Shown piece after piece: positions 17,706-30,493 of a stretch of 64,000 bases of DNA (its first letter is position 1; the number at the start of each line of letters is the position of its first letter). The stretch spans positions 682,001 to 746,000 of the forward strand of contig NZ_AP025592.1 in assembly GCF_023169965.1 (NCBI RefSeq), read 5' to 3'. The stretch comes from Anaeromyxobacter paludicola (GTDB lineage: Bacteria; Myxococcota; Myxococcia; Myxococcales; Anaeromyxobacteraceae). The notes beneath the pieces are model-generated. The model did no database searches and was not told the DNA's origin. It saw only the letters and a list, made by a program, of their open reading frames with translations. Position numbers and translations under genes: made by a program.

Positions 17706-18539
17706 TCAGACGTCGTCGGGCGGCGGCTCGTCCGGTCCGTCGTCCGGCGGGGGCTCGGCGAGCGGGGCGCGCGGCGCCTCGCCGAGGATCCGCTCGAGCT
17801 CGTCGCGCGCGGCCTGGGCCTCGCCCGGGCCGACGCGGCCGCTGGCGACGAGCTCCCGGAGCACGTGGCGGGCGCGCCGCTTGAGCCAGCGCGAGGGGTG
17901 GTGGAGGTCGCAGCGGCGCGGCGCCGGCAGCATCGCCGCCATCACCGCCGCCTGCGCCGTCGAGAGCCCCGCGGCGGAGACGCCGAAGCGCGCCCGCGCG
18001 CCCGCCTCGGCGCCGAACACCCCGTCGCCCCACTCCGCGACGTTGAGGTAGAGCGCGAGGATCCGCCGCTTCTTGAGGTCCCGCTCCATCCGCGTCGCGA
18101 TGAGCGCCTCGCGCCCCTTGCGCCAGAGGCTCTTCTCGGTGCCGAGGTAGAGGTTCTTGGCGAGCTGCTGGGTGATGGTGGAGGCGCCGCGCGCGAAGCG
18201 CCGCTCCTCCCAGTCCTTCTCGGCCGCGAGCTGGATGGCGTCCCAGTCGAACGGGCCGTGGCCGAAGAAGCGGGCGTCCTCCGAGGCCAGCACCGCGGCG
18301 ACGAGCCGGGGCGAGATCCGCTCGAGCGGCACCCACGCCAGCCGCGGCCGGAAGGGCCGCCCCGCCGCCTCCGCCTCGCGGCGCCGCTGCTCGATGACCG
18401 CCGTGGTGCGGGGCGGCTTCGCCGCGAGGGGGCGCGGGTCGGGGAGGGTGAGCCAGAGACCGGCGGCGAGCGCCGCGAGCCCGGCGAGGGCGAGGAGGAC
18501 GAGGGCGCGGATGGAGAGACGGGGTGCCACGGCGCGCAC
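17706..18539 (-). CDS. mtgA: Monofunctional peptidoglycan glycosyltransferase (GT51)
   Basis: This 277-residue enzyme polymerises lipid II into glycan strands. It has one N-terminal membrane helix (about residues 10-30) and the GT51 motifs: catalytic E87 in ASEDARFF, RGASTITQQLAKNL at 117-130, and RILALYLNVAEWGDGVFG with the second glutamate at 169. There is no transpeptidase domain, so it is the monofunctional type. The C-terminal 30 residues are Asp/Pro-rich and probably disordered. The GTG at 18539 is used; a second GTG at 18530 is possible. It is divergent from the MFS gene with only 43 bases between, where TACACTATG could serve as overlapping -10 elements. Confidence 0.92.
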   Translation of the reverse strand: MRAVAPRLSIRALVLLALAGLAALAAGLWLTLPDPRPLAAKPPRTTAVIEQRRREAEAAGRPFRPRLAWVPLERISPRLVAAVLASEDARFFGHGPFDWDAIQLAAEKDWEERRFARGASTITQQLAKNLYLGTEKSLWRKGREALIATRMERDLKKRRILALYLNVAEWGDGVFGAEAGARARFGVSAAGLSTAQAAVMAAMLPAPRRCDLHHPSRWLKRRARHVLRELVASGRVGPGEAQAARDELERILGEAPRAPLAEPPPDDGPDEPPPDDV

Positions 18540-18582
18540 CCTACACTATGCTCGCTCGCCGGGGGAGGGAGGGGACGAGCGC

Positions 18583-19794
18583 GTGTCGCGGAGGGGGTTG
18601 CGTGGACTGCCGGCCACGGCCTGGCTGCTCGGGCTCGCGAGCCTGCTGAACGACGTCTCGAGCGAGGCGATCTTCCCGCTCCTGCCGCTCCTGCTCACGC
18701 AGGTGCTCGCGGGCGGGATGCGCTACCTCGGCGCGGTCGAGGGCGGCGCCGACGCGCTCGCCGCGGCGGTGAAGGTGGCGGCCGGACGCTGGTCCGACCG
18801 CGGGCCGCGGCGGCTGCTCGTGGCGGGCGGCTACGGCCTCCCGGCGCTGGCGCGCGCCGGGATCGCCGCCGCCCTCGCCCCGTGGCACGTCCTCGCGGCG
18901 CGGCTCCTCGATCGGCTCGGCAAGGGGATCCGCTCCGGCCCGCGCGACGCGCTCCTCTCCGACGCGGTGGCGGGCGACGACGTGGGGCGCGCGTTCGGCC
19001 TGCAGCGATCGATGGACCACCTCGGCGCGGCCATCGGGCCGCTCCTCGCCGCCGGGCTGCTCGCGGCGGGGGTCGGGCTGCGCGCCACGTTCTGGATCGC
19101 GGCGGCGCTCGGCATGGCCGCGCCGGCGCTGCTGCTCCGCGGGCTCCGCGAGCCGCGGGCGGGCGCGGGCGCCGGGACCGGGTCGCCGCGCGCGGGAGCG
19201 CCCCCGCCCGCCCCACTGCCGGCCCCGCTCCGGCGCTACCTCGTCCTCGCGGCGCTCTTCGCGATGGGGAACTCCACCGACGCGTTCCTGCTCGCCAAGG
19301 CGCGCCTCGTCGGCTACCCGGCGGCGACGCTGCCGCTGCTCTGGTTCGGCCACCACCTCGTCAAGACGCTCACGGGGGCCCCCGGCGGCGCGCTCTCCGA
19401 CCGGCTCCCGCGCGGGCTCGTGGTGGCGGGGGGGTGGACGGCCTACGCGCTCGCCTACGCCGGGTTCTCGGTCGCGGGGACCCGCCTCGAGGTGGCGCTG
19501 CTCTTCGGGTTCTACGCGCTCTACCACGGGCTCACGGAGGGGGCGGAGCGCGCGCTGGTGGCCGACCTCGCGCCCGCGGGCGGGCGGGGTCGCGCCTTCG
19601 GCTGGTACTACGGGGCGGCCGGGGCGGCCGCGCTCCCCGCCGGGCTGCTCACCGGCTGGCTCTGGGAGGCCCGCGGCCCGGCGGTCGCGCTCGGGACCTG
19701 CGCCGCCTTCGCGGGCGCCGCCGCGGCGCTGCTGCTCGCCACGCCGGCGCTGCACCGGACGCAGCCCGCGGGGCCAGCCCCCGCTTCGCCTTGA
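18583..19794 (+). CDS. MFS transporter
   Basis: This 403-residue membrane protein has about 12 hydrophobic segments in two halves split by a Gly/Pro/Ala-rich loop (about residues 188-205). A motif-A-like loop GRWSDRGPRR follows the second helix, and LDRLGKGIRSGPRDALLSD is a signature of a particular MFS subgroup with no assigned substrate. The second half repeats a SDRLPRGLV loop. The start is GTG 18583, preceded by a purine-rich GGGGGAGGGAGGGG tract that could serve as ribosome binding site. It is divergent from mtgA. Efflux of a small molecule is likely, but the substrate is unknown. Confidence 0.87.
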   Translation: MSRRGLRGLPATAWLLGLASLLNDVSSEAIFPLLPLLLTQVLAGGMRYLGAVEGGADALAAAVKVAAGRWSDRGPRRLLVAGGYGLPALARAGIAAALAPWHVLAARLLDRLGKGIRSGPRDALLSDAVAGDDVGRAFGLQRSMDHLGAAIGPLLAAGLLAAGVGLRATFWIAAALGMAAPALLLRGLREPRAGAGAGTGSPRAGAPPPAPLPAPLRRYLVLAALFAMGNSTDAFLLAKARLVGYPAATLPLLWFGHHLVKTLTGAPGGALSDRLPRGLVVAGGWTAYALAYAGFSVAGTRLEVALLFGFYALYHGLTEGAERALVADLAPAGGRGRAFGWYYGAAGAAALPAGLLTGWLWEARGPAVALGTCAAFAGAAAALLLATPALHRTQPAGPAPASP

Positions 19795-19823
19795 CGCCGG
19801 GCGCCCGCCCGCTTAGATGCCCG

Positions 19824-19841
19824 CCAGTCACAACCAGTCAC
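19824..19841 (+). repeat. Tandem direct repeat upstream of the superoxide dismutase gene
   Basis: CCAGTCAC occurs twice, at 19824-19831 and 19834-19841, with a two-base spacer, so the period is 10 bases, about one helical turn. It lies 36 bases before the dismutase start, where a regulator could bind as a tandem dimer. Confidence 0.5.
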
Positions 19842-19876
19842 GATCGGGCCGCAGGGCCTTCACTGGAGGGAAACGA

Positions 19877-20482
19877 ATGGCCGACGTCAAGAAGTACGCG
19901 GAGCAGGACTTCTCCAAGGTCCGCGGGCTCACCGGGATCTCCGACAAGCAGCTCGAGGAGCACCTCAAGCTCTACGCGGGCTACGTCAAGCGCACCAACG
20001 CGCTCACCGAGAAGCTCTCGGCGATGTGCGCCGCAGGACAGGCCTCGGGCGCCGACCCGGTGTTCGCGGAGCTCACCCGCCGCCTCGGCTTCGAGTACGA
20101 CGGCATGATCCTGCACGAGTACTACTTCGGGAACATGACCGCCGGCGCGCAGGCCGAGCCCCCCGCGGGCGGCAAGCTGCGCCAGGCCCTCGAGGCCTCC
20201 TTCGGCAAGTACGAGACCTGGCTCGGCGACTTCCGCGCCATCGCCACCATGCCGGGCGTCGGCTGGGCGATCCTGTACCAGGACCCGAACACCGGCTGGC
20301 TCTCGAACCACTGGGTCACGCTGCACAACGACGGCCACCCGGCCGGCTTCAAGCCCATCCTGGTGATGGACGGCTGGGAGCACGCCTTCATGCGCGACTA
20401 CCTCGCCACCGAGCGGGCCAAGTACGTGGACGCGTTCTTCAAGAACGTGAGCTGGGAGGCCTGCGAGAAGCGGCTGAAGTAG
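19877..20482 (+). CDS. Iron/manganese superoxide dismutase family protein
   Basis: This 201-residue protein converts superoxide to peroxide and oxygen. The four expected metal ligands are visible: H29 in LEEHLKLY, H80 in MILHEYYFGNM, and D165 and H169 in MDGWEHAF. The length is close to the family norm of about 195-210. The spacing around H80 (EYYF rather than the common FYW) and the DGWEHAFMRDY motif place it away from the classic SodA and SodB sequences, so I do not assign the metal. The ATG at 19877 follows GGAGGG by six bases. There is no signal peptide, so it is cytoplasmic. A terminator follows. Confidence 0.88.
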   Translation: MADVKKYAEQDFSKVRGLTGISDKQLEEHLKLYAGYVKRTNALTEKLSAMCAAGQASGADPVFAELTRRLGFEYDGMILHEYYFGNMTAGAQAEPPAGGKLRQALEASFGKYETWLGDFRAIATMPGVGWAILYQDPNTGWLSNHWVTLHNDGHPAGFKPILVMDGWEHAFMRDYLATERAKYVDAFFKNVSWEACEKRLK

Positions 20483-20522
20483 GCCCGTCGCCGCGCCCCG
20501 CGCCGTCCGGCGCGGTCCCGAG

Positions 20523-20550
20523 GAGCCCGGTCGCTGCGGCCGGGCTCTTC
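20523..20550 (+). terminator. Probable intrinsic terminator after the superoxide dismutase gene
   Basis: GAGCCCGG (20523-20530) pairs with CCGGGCTC (20540-20547), and inner bases extend the stem around a three-base loop. The stem is followed by a pyrimidine-rich TTCTCGTCT, a weak U-tract. It lies 40 bases past the stop. Confidence 0.6.
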
Positions 20551-20583
20551 TCGTCTCCGCCGCCGCCGTGCCAGACTCCGGGC

Positions 20584-21651
20584 GTGCCCGTCCCCGCCGC
20601 CCGCCGCGCCGCGCTCCGCCGCGCGCTCCTCGCCTGGTACGACGCCGGCCACCGCGCGCTGCCGTGGCGGGGGCCGCAGCACGGGGCCGATCCCTACCGC
20701 GTCTGGCTCGCGGAGGTGATGCTGCAGCAGACGCAGGTGGCGACCGCCGCGCCGTACTTCCGCCGCTTCGTGGCGCGCTTCCCGACGCTCGCCGCGCTCG
20801 CCGCCGCGCCGGAGGAGGAGGTGCTCGCGCTCTGGAGCGGGCTCGGCTACTACGCCCGCGCCCGCCATCTCCACGCCGCCGCCCGCGAGGCGCTGGCGCG
20901 CCACGGCGGGCTGCCGCGCACCGTGGCCGAGCTGCGCGCGCTGCCCGGCTTCGGGCCGTACACGGCGGGCGCGGTGGCGAGCATCGCCTTCGCGGTGCCC
21001 GCGGCGGCGGTGGACGGGAACGTCGCGCGCGTGCTGCAGCGGGTCTTCGCGCTGCCGGGGAGCGCGAGCGACGCCGCGGTGCGGCGCGAGGTCGCGGCAA
21101 GGGCCGAGGCGCTCGTCCCGCCCGCGCGGCCGGGCGACTTCAACCAGGCGCTCATGGACCTCGGCGCCACCGTCTGCACCCCGGCCGGGCCCGCCTGTCC
21201 CCGCTGCCCGCTCGCGGCCCGCTGCGCGGCGCGCGCGGCGGGGCGGGTCGCGGGGATCCCGGCCCCGCGGCGGCGGCCGGCCCCGGCGCCGCTCCTCCTC
21301 GCCTGCGCGGTGGTGCGCGGGCCCCGCGGCCTGCTCCTGGCGCGCCGCCCGGCCCGCGGGCTCTTCGCCGGGCTCTGGGCGCCGCCGTGCGCGGAGGTGC
21401 GCGAGGGGGAGCCGCGGGCGGCGCTCGCCGCCGCGCTCGCCGCCCTGGGGATACCGGGCGACATCGGGGAGGAACGGGCCAGCCTGCGCCGCACCCTGAC
21501 CCACCGGGCGCTCACGCTGCGCGCCTACCACGCGGTCCTCCGACGGCCGGGGCCCCGGGGCGGGGGAGGGGAGCTGCGCTGGGCGGCCCCCGGCGAGCTC
21601 GCGACCCTGGGCCTCCCCACCGCGGCGCGCCTGCTGCTCGAGCGGCTCTGA
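20584..21651 (+). CDS. mutY: A/G-specific adenine DNA glycosylase
   Basis: This 355-residue enzyme removes adenine mispaired with 8-oxoguanine. It has the glutamate in WLAEVMLQQTQVAT, the helix-hairpin-helix LPGFGPYTAGAVAS, the catalytic Asp in AVDGNVARVLQRV and the iron-sulphur cluster ligands C-x6-C-x2-C-x5-C (CTPAGPACPRCPLAARC). The C-terminal third is a NUDIX-like 8-oxoguanine recognition domain (LLLARRPARGLFAGLWAPP). The start is GTG 20584; no ATG is available near the conserved N-terminus. It shares strand but probably not a transcript with the dismutase, whose terminator precedes it. Confidence 0.93.
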   Translation: MPVPAARRAALRRALLAWYDAGHRALPWRGPQHGADPYRVWLAEVMLQQTQVATAAPYFRRFVARFPTLAALAAAPEEEVLALWSGLGYYARARHLHAAAREALARHGGLPRTVAELRALPGFGPYTAGAVASIAFAVPAAAVDGNVARVLQRVFALPGSASDAAVRREVAARAEALVPPARPGDFNQALMDLGATVCTPAGPACPRCPLAARCAARAAGRVAGIPAPRRRPAPAPLLLACAVVRGPRGLLLARRPARGLFAGLWAPPCAEVREGEPRAALAAALAALGIPGDIGEERASLRRTLTHRALTLRAYHAVLRRPGPRGGGGELRWAAPGELATLGLPTAARLLLERL

Positions 21652-21747
21652 CGCGCACTTTTTCGAAAACACCCCTTGTGTCCGGGGCCCTGGTTCGACT
21701 AGGTTGCGCCCGCTCCGCATCGCGCGGCGTCGAGCGTCCGAAATCGC

Positions 21748-21775
21748 TTGACACCCTGCGGGAGAACCGTATAAT
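21748..21775 (+). promoter_or_regulatory. Strong sigma-70-type promoter of the rpsL operon
   Basis: A perfect -35 TTGACA (21748-21753) and a perfect -10 TATAAT (21770-21775) are separated by 16 bases. Transcription should start near 21782, leaving a leader of about 86 nucleotides before rpsL. It is the clearest promoter in the window. Confidence 0.88.
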
Positions 21776-21813
21776 TCGCGCCCCTTCGCTCGGAAGAAGG
21801 GTGAAGCTTCCAG

Positions 21814-21844
21814 CGCCCCACCGGAACCGTCGCGGGGCGTTTTT
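21814..21844 (+). terminator. Terminator-like hairpin in the rpsL leader (candidate attenuator)
   Basis: CGCCCC (21814-21819) pairs with GGGGCG (21834-21839), followed at once by five T (21840-21844). It lies between the strong promoter and the rpsL start, so it is better read as an attenuator than as the end of mutY, whose stop is 160 bases upstream and on the far side of the promoter. Confidence 0.65.
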
Positions 21845-21867
21845 ATTGAGGGAAAGACCTCTTCAGC

Positions 21868-22239
21868 ATGCCGACCATCAGCCAGCTTGTGCGCCAGGGG
21901 CGCGAGCAGCTCAAGACGAAGAAGAAGGCGCCGGCGCTCGTCGAGTCGCCGCAGAAGCGCGGCGTCTGCACCCGCGTCTACACCACGACCCCCAAGAAGC
22001 CGAACTCGGCCCTCCGCAAGGTGGCCCGCGTCCGCCTCACCAACGGCTTCGAGGTGACGAGCTACATCCCGGGCGTCGGCCACAACCTGCAGGAGCACTC
22101 GGTGGTGCTCATCCGCGGGGGCCGCGTGAAGGACCTCCCGGGCGTGCGCTACCACATCATTCGCGGGACGCTCGATGCGGTCGGCGTCCAGGGCCGCAAG
22201 CAGGGTCGCTCCAAGTACGGCGCCAAGCGCCCGAGCTAA
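21868..22239 (+). CDS. rpsL: 30S ribosomal protein S12
   Basis: S12 of 123 residues, the usual length, located at the decoding centre. The conserved [16 protein letters not shown] and [16 protein letters not shown] loops, where streptomycin-resistance substitutions arise in other bacteria, are intact. It is the first gene of the str operon (rpsL-rpsG-fusA-tuf), behind a consensus promoter and a leader hairpin, with GAGGGAAAGA as a weak ribosome binding site. rpsG follows after 15 bases. Confidence 0.98.
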   Translation: MPTISQLVRQGREQLKTKKKAPALVESPQKRGVCTRVYTTTPKKPNSALRKVARVRLTNGFEVTSYIPGVGHNLQEHSVVLIRGGRVKDLPGVRYHIIRGTLDAVGVQGRKQGRSKYGAKRPS

Positions 22240-22254
22240 GAAGGAACGGTTTCG

Positions 22255-22725
22255 ATGCCTCGTCGTCGCGTGGTGGTGAAGCGGAAGATCCTCCCCGATC
22301 CCAAGTTCCAGGACCGGGTGGTGGCGAAGTTCGTCAACAACCTGATGAAGGAAGGCAAGAAGTCGGTGGGTGAGAAGATCATCTACGGCGCCTTCTCCCA
22401 GGTCGAGACCAAGCTGAAGGACGACCCGCTCAAGATCTTCAAGAAGGCGCTCGACAACGTGAAGCCCATGGTCGAGGTGAAGAGCCGCCGCGTCGGCGGC
22501 GCCACCTACCAGGTGCCGGTCGAGGTCCGTCAGGACCGCCGCGTCGCGCTTGCCATGCGCTGGCTCATCGAGTACAGCAAGGGCCGCGGCGAGAAGACGA
22601 TGGTCGAGAAGCTGGCCGGCGAGATCATCGACGCCGCCAACAACCGCGGCAACGCGGTGAAGAAGCGTGAAGACACGCACAAGATGGCCGAGGCCAACAA
22701 GGCCTTCGCGCACTATCGCTGGTAA
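22255..22725 (+). CDS. rpsG: 30S ribosomal protein S7
   Basis: S7 of 156 residues, the primary binder of the 3' domain of 16S rRNA. It starts [18 protein letters not shown] and has the expected [15 protein letters not shown] region and the late [20 protein letters not shown] tail. In other bacteria S7 also represses the str operon; no S7-like target is obvious here. It is followed by a 149-base gap containing a stem-loop and a boxA-like element before fusA. Confidence 0.98.
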   Translation: MPRRRVVVKRKILPDPKFQDRVVAKFVNNLMKEGKKSVGEKIIYGAFSQVETKLKDDPLKIFKKALDNVKPMVEVKSRRVGGATYQVPVEVRQDRRVALAMRWLIEYSKGRGEKTMVEKLAGEIIDAANNRGNAVKKREDTHKMAEANKAFAHYRW

Positions 22726-22753
22726 GGGTCTCTAGGAGGATCGAGGAAAGAGC

Positions 22754-22808
22754 AGGCCGGGACGGCCGGCCTCAAGTCGCAGCAGCAAGCGCCTCGCGCT
22801 CTTTGACA
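22754..22808 (+). promoter_or_regulatory. rpsG-fusA intergenic stem-loop and boxA-like element
   Basis: AGGCCGG (22754-22760) and CCGGCCT (22766-22772) form a 7-base stem without a U-tract. Downstream, GCTCTTTGACA at 22798-22808 closely resembles the boxA antitermination element of bacterial rRNA operons (GCTCTTTRACA). The TTGACA within it has no -10 partner at 16-18 bases, so a promoter is less likely. Confidence 0.45.
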
Positions 22809-22874
22809 GCTCGGTCGGTTTGGTCGCCGCGGTAGCGGCGTCTCGTTCGTTCCACCGGAAGGTTCGGAAGAAAC

Positions 22875-24965
<2,091 letters not shown>

Positions 24966-24996
24966 GCCGCCGACTTACAGATCCGGAGAGAACGAC

Positions 24997-26187
<1,191 letters not shown>

Positions 26188-26207
26188 CGACGCACGCCTG
26201 GCGAACG

Positions 26208-26228
26208 GCGGCGCCCGACGGGCGCCGC
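26208..26228 (+). other. Stem-loop between tuf and rpsJ
   Basis: GCGGCGCCC (26208-26216) and GGGCGCCGC (26220-26228) form a perfect 9-base stem with a three-base loop GAC. There is no U-tract, so it may be an RNA processing or stability element, or a boundary between the str and S10 units, rather than an intrinsic terminator. Confidence 0.55.
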
Positions 26229-26263
26229 GCCGCGCCTGGTCCATTCAGAGAAGGCTTCTTTCA

Positions 26264-26569
<306 letters not shown>

Positions 26570-26581
26570 TTCGAGGAAATC

Positions 26582-27202
26582 ATGGCCAAGTTCGACGTCT
26601 ACGACCTCGAGAAGAAGAAGGTCGGCGAGCTCGACCTCGCCGACCAGGTCTTCGCGGGTGAAGTGAACGAGCACCTCTTCTACGAGGTGGTGAAGGCGAA
26701 GCTCGCCTCCGATCGCTCGGGCACCCACGCCGTCAAGAACCGCTCACTCGTCTCCGGTGGCGGCAAGAAGCCCTGGAAGCAGAAGCACACCGGCCGGGCC
26801 CGCCAGGGCTCGACCCGCGCCAGCCAGTGGGTGGGCGGCGGCAAGGCCATGGGGCCGAAGCCGCGCGACTACTCCTACGACGTGCCCCGCAAGGTGCGCC
26901 AGGCCGCGCTGCGCTCCGCCCTCGCCCTGAAGAGCCGCGACCAGCAGCTCATCATCGTCGAGAAGTGGAGCCCGGAGGCCCCCAAGGCCAAGGCCGCGGC
27001 CCAGGTGCTCGCCGCCCTCGGCGCCAAGAAGGCGCTCGTGGTGGACGCCGCCGCCAACGAGGCGCTGGCGAAGTCGGTGCGCAACCTCGCCGGCGCGGAC
27101 TTCCTCGCCGCCGAGGGGCTCAACGTGTACGACATCCTGAACCACGAGGCGCTCGTCCTGACGGCCGAGACCGCGAAGAAGCTGGAGGCGTCCCTGTCAT
27201 GA
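26582..27202 (+). CDS. rplD: 50S ribosomal protein L4
   Basis: L4 of 206 residues. The extended loop that lines the exit tunnel is present ([20 protein letters not shown], then [15 protein letters not shown]), and the C-terminal part ends [16 protein letters not shown]. In other bacteria L4 represses the S10 operon. It follows rpsJ directly because rplC is absent. Its stop overlaps the rplW start as ATGA. Confidence 0.97.
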   Translation: MAKFDVYDLEKKKVGELDLADQVFAGEVNEHLFYEVVKAKLASDRSGTHAVKNRSLVSGGGKKPWKQKHTGRARQGSTRASQWVGGGKAMGPKPRDYSYDVPRKVRQAALRSALALKSRDQQLIIVEKWSPEAPKAKAAAQVLAALGAKKALVVDAAANEALAKSVRNLAGADFLAAEGLNVYDILNHEALVLTAETAKKLEASLS

Positions 27203-27492
27203 TGCTCGCCGACCAGGAGATCGTGAAGCGTCCCCTCATCACCGAGAAGGCGGAGCGCGCCCGCGAGGCCGCCCAGCAGTACGCCTTCGAGGTGCACCAG
27301 GACGCCACCAAGATCCAGGTGAAGAACGCGGTCGAGAAGCTCTTCAGCGTCCACGTGACCGCGGTGCGCACCTCGGTGGCCCGCGGCAAGAACAAGCGCG
27401 TCGGCAAGAACATCGGCCGCCGCCCCAACTGGAAGAAGGCCATCGTGACCCTCAAGGAGGGCGAGACCATCTCGCTCTTCGAGGGCGCGTAA
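27199..27492 (+). CDS. rplW: 50S ribosomal protein L23
   Basis: L23 of 97 residues (ATG 27199; a second ATG at 27202 gives 96). It sits at the tunnel exit and docks trigger factor and SRP. Recognisable segments are [32 protein letters not shown] and [17 protein letters not shown]. The start overlaps the rplD stop, with GGAGGCG upstream, so the two are translationally coupled. Confidence 0.95.
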   Translation: MMLADQEIVKRPLITEKAERAREAAQQYAFEVHQDATKIQVKNAVEKLFSVHVTAVRTSVARGKNKRVGKNIGRRPNWKKAIVTLKEGETISLFEGA

Positions 27493-27501
27493 GGAAAAGC
27501 C

Positions 27502-28350
<849 letters not shown>

Positions 28351-28374
28351 CGCGCAGGGAAGGGATACCCACAC

Positions 28375-28668
28375 ATGGCGCGTTCCATCAAGAAGGGCCC
28401 GTTCGCGGACAAGCACCTCGTCAAGAAGGTCGAGGACGCGAACAAGGGCAACAAGAAGTCGGTCATCAAGACCTGGTCGCGGCGCAGCACCGTGATGCCC
28501 GAGTTCGTGGGCCACACGCTCGCCGTCCACAACGGGCGCAAGTTCGTGCCGGTCTTCGTCACCGAGAACATGGTCGGGCACAAGCTCGGCGAGTTCGCCC
28601 CCACGCGGACCTTCCACGGGCACTCGGCCGAGAAGAAGGTGGCGGCCGCCCCGCCGCCCAAGAAGTGA
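28375..28668 (+). CDS. rpsS: 30S ribosomal protein S19
   Basis: S19 of 97 residues, in the 30S head, with the start [19 protein letters not shown] and the conserved [21 protein letters not shown]. The last dozen residues ([12 protein letters not shown]) form an Ala/Pro/Lys tail, one of several such tails in this cluster. rplV follows after 12 bases. Confidence 0.97.
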   Translation: MARSIKKGPFADKHLVKKVEDANKGNKKSVIKTWSRRSTVMPEFVGHTLAVHNGRKFVPVFVTENMVGHKLGEFAPTRTFHGHSAEKKVAAAPPPKK

Positions 28669-28680
28669 GGAGCCTGAGCA

Positions 28681-29109
28681 ATGGCTGACACCAAGACCAA
28701 GAAGGCGGGCGTGAAGAAGAGCACGTCCGCGAAGCAGCGGTCCAAGGCGGCGCGCGCCGCGGTGGCCGGGCCGCACGCCCGGCTGAGCTTCCTGCGCATC
28801 GCCCCCCGCAAGGTGCGGGTGGTCGCCGACCACCTGCGCGGCATGCCGGTGGGCGACGCCCTGGCGCTGCTCAAGTACACGCCGCAGTCGGCCGCCAAGC
28901 CGCTCGCGAAGCTGCTGCGCTCCGCGGTGGCCAACGCCGAGCAGAAGGGCGGCAACGTCGACGTCGACGCGCTCTTCGTGAAGCGGCTGACGGTGGACGG
29001 CGGGCCGAAGATGCGGCGCTTCATGCCGCGGGCGATGGGGCGCGCCTTCCGCGTCGAGAAGAAGACCAGCCACGTCTACGTGGAACTCGGGACCGGCGCC
29101 CGCGCCTAG
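28681..29109 (+). CDS. rplV: 50S ribosomal protein L22
   Basis: L22 of 142 residues. The core begins near residue 33 ([20 protein letters not shown]) and ends with [11 protein letters not shown]-like sequence, here [13 protein letters not shown], and a tunnel hairpin. Residues 1-32 are a Lys/Ala/Ser-rich extension not found in the roughly 110-residue proteins of most bacteria. The ATG at 28681 is well placed after GGAGCCTGAGC. Confidence 0.96.
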   Translation: MADTKTKKAGVKKSTSAKQRSKAARAAVAGPHARLSFLRIAPRKVRVVADHLRGMPVGDALALLKYTPQSAAKPLAKLLRSAVANAEQKGGNVDVDALFVKRLTVDGGPKMRRFMPRAMGRAFRVEKKTSHVYVELGTGARA

Positions 29110-29126
29110 GCGGGAGGAGAGAGAAC

Positions 29127-29798
29127 GTGGGTCAGAAAGTCCATCCTATCGGCTTCCGCCTCGGGGTCATCCGGTCCTGGGAATCCAAGTGGTACGAAGA
29201 GAAGAACTACGCCAAGTGGCTCCACGAGGACATCCACCTGCGTGAGTTCGTGAAGGAGAAGCTCGGCCAGGCCGGCATCTCCAAGATCGAGATCGAGCGG
29301 GCCGCCAACAAGGTCAAGATCAACGTCCACACCGCGCGCCCCGGCATCGTCATCGGCAAGCGCGGCGCCGGGATCGAGACCATCAAGAAGGACCTCCAGG
29401 CCCTCACCGCCAACGAGGTCTACCTGAACGTGGTCGAGGTCCGGAAGGCCGAGACCGACGCGCAGCTGGTTGCCGAGAACATCGCCACCCAGCTCGAGCG
29501 CCGCATCGCCTTCCGCCGCGCCATGAAGAAGGCGGTCCAGACCGCGCAGAAGTTCGGCGCCAAGGGCATCCGCGTCGCCTGCTCCGGCCGCCTGGGCGGC
29601 GCCGAGATGGCGCGCTACGAGTGGTACCGCGAGGGCCGCGTGCCCCTGCACACGCTCCGCGCCGACATCGACTACGGGTTCGCCGAGGCGAAGACCACCT
29701 ACGGCAAGATCGGCTGCAAGGTCTGGATCATGCGGGGCGAGGTGCTCCCGCAGTCCGCCCCCGGCCGCGCGCCCCGCAACGCCGGCGCCCGCGCCTAA
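29127..29798 (+). CDS. rpsC: 30S ribosomal protein S3
   Basis: S3 of 223 residues at the mRNA entry tunnel. It starts at GTG 29127 ([20 protein letters not shown]) after GGGAGGAGAGAG. The KH domain motif is [16 protein letters not shown], and the C-terminal domain has [20 protein letters not shown]. The C-terminus is short and Ala/Arg-rich. rplP follows after 30 bases. Confidence 0.97.
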   Translation: MGQKVHPIGFRLGVIRSWESKWYEEKNYAKWLHEDIHLREFVKEKLGQAGISKIEIERAANKVKINVHTARPGIVIGKRGAGIETIKKDLQALTANEVYLNVVEVRKAETDAQLVAENIATQLERRIAFRRAMKKAVQTAQKFGAKGIRVACSGRLGGAEMARYEWYREGRVPLHTLRADIDYGFAEAKTTYGKIGCKVWIMRGEVLPQSAPGRAPRNAGARA

Positions 29799-29828
29799 GG
29801 CCCGGCGCCAGAGGGATCAGGAGACGAC

Positions 29829-30245
29829 ATGCTTCAGCCGGCGCGTACCAAGTACCGCAAGATGATGAAGGGCCGCATGCGCGGCAAGGCCTACCGTGGC
29901 TCGGACCTCAACCAGGGCGAGTACGGCCTGCAGGCGACCGAGTGCGGGTGGCTCACCAGCCGCCAGATCGAGGCGGCCCGCGTCGCCATGACCCGCTTCG
30001 TGAAGCGCGGCGGCAAGATCTGGATCCGCGTCTTCCCGGACAAGCCGATCACCAAGAAGCCCGCCGAGACCCGGCAGGGCACCGGCAAGGGCGCCGTGGA
30101 GTTCTACGTCGCCGTGGTGAAGCCGGGCCGCGTCCTCTACGAGATGGAGGGCGTGACGGACGAGATCGCCAAGAAGGCCTTCACCCTCGCCGCCCACAAG
30201 CTGCCGATCGCGACCAAGATCGTGAAGCGCGGCACCACGCTGTAA
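29829..30245 (+). CDS. rplP: 50S ribosomal protein L16
   Basis: L16 of 138 residues, positioned near the A-site tRNA elbow. It starts [20 protein letters not shown] and has the conserved [19 protein letters not shown] and [13 protein letters not shown] segments. The length and order are normal; rpmC begins 10 bases downstream. Confidence 0.97.
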   Translation: MLQPARTKYRKMMKGRMRGKAYRGSDLNQGEYGLQATECGWLTSRQIEAARVAMTRFVKRGGKIWIRVFPDKPITKKPAETRQGTGKGAVEFYVAVVKPGRVLYEMEGVTDEIAKKAFTLAAHKLPIATKIVKRGTTL

Positions 30246-30255
30246 GGAGCGCCCG

Positions 30256-30480
30256 ATGGCCACCGTGAAAGAGCTGCGCGAGCTGTCGCGCGAAGAGCTG
30301 CTGGGTCGGGTCGCCGACCTCAAGAAGCAGATCTTCGAGATGACCAACAAGAAGAACACCGGGGTCCTCGACTCGACCGCCGACCTGCAGAAGACCCGCC
30401 GCGAGATCGCCCGGGTCCTGACGGTGGCGCGCGAGACGGAGCTGCGCGCGGCGGCGGCCGGCGCGGGCCCGAAGGCCTAA
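30256..30480 (+). CDS. rpmC: 50S ribosomal protein L29
   Basis: L29 of 74 residues, a helical pair at the tunnel exit. The two helices ([20 protein letters not shown] and [18 protein letters not shown]) are clear, and the C-terminus is Ala/Gly-rich ([10 protein letters not shown]). The ATG at 30256 follows TAAGGAGCGCCCG. Confidence 0.95.
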   Translation: MATVKELRELSREELLGRVADLKKQIFEMTNKKNTGVLDSTADLQKTRREIARVLTVARETELRAAAAGAGPKA

Positions 30481-30493
30481 GGAGCGAACGACC

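Noticed and set aside
21652-21780. The rpsL leader hairpin as the mutY terminator
   Set aside because: It lies downstream of the rpsL promoter and about 160 bases after mutY. Its place in the rpsL leader fits attenuation better, though it could also stop mutY readthrough.
22803-22830. TTGACA upstream of fusA as a sigma-70 promoter
   Set aside because: No -10-like hexamer lies 16-18 bases downstream (the sequence there is GC-only). The surrounding bases fit boxA better.
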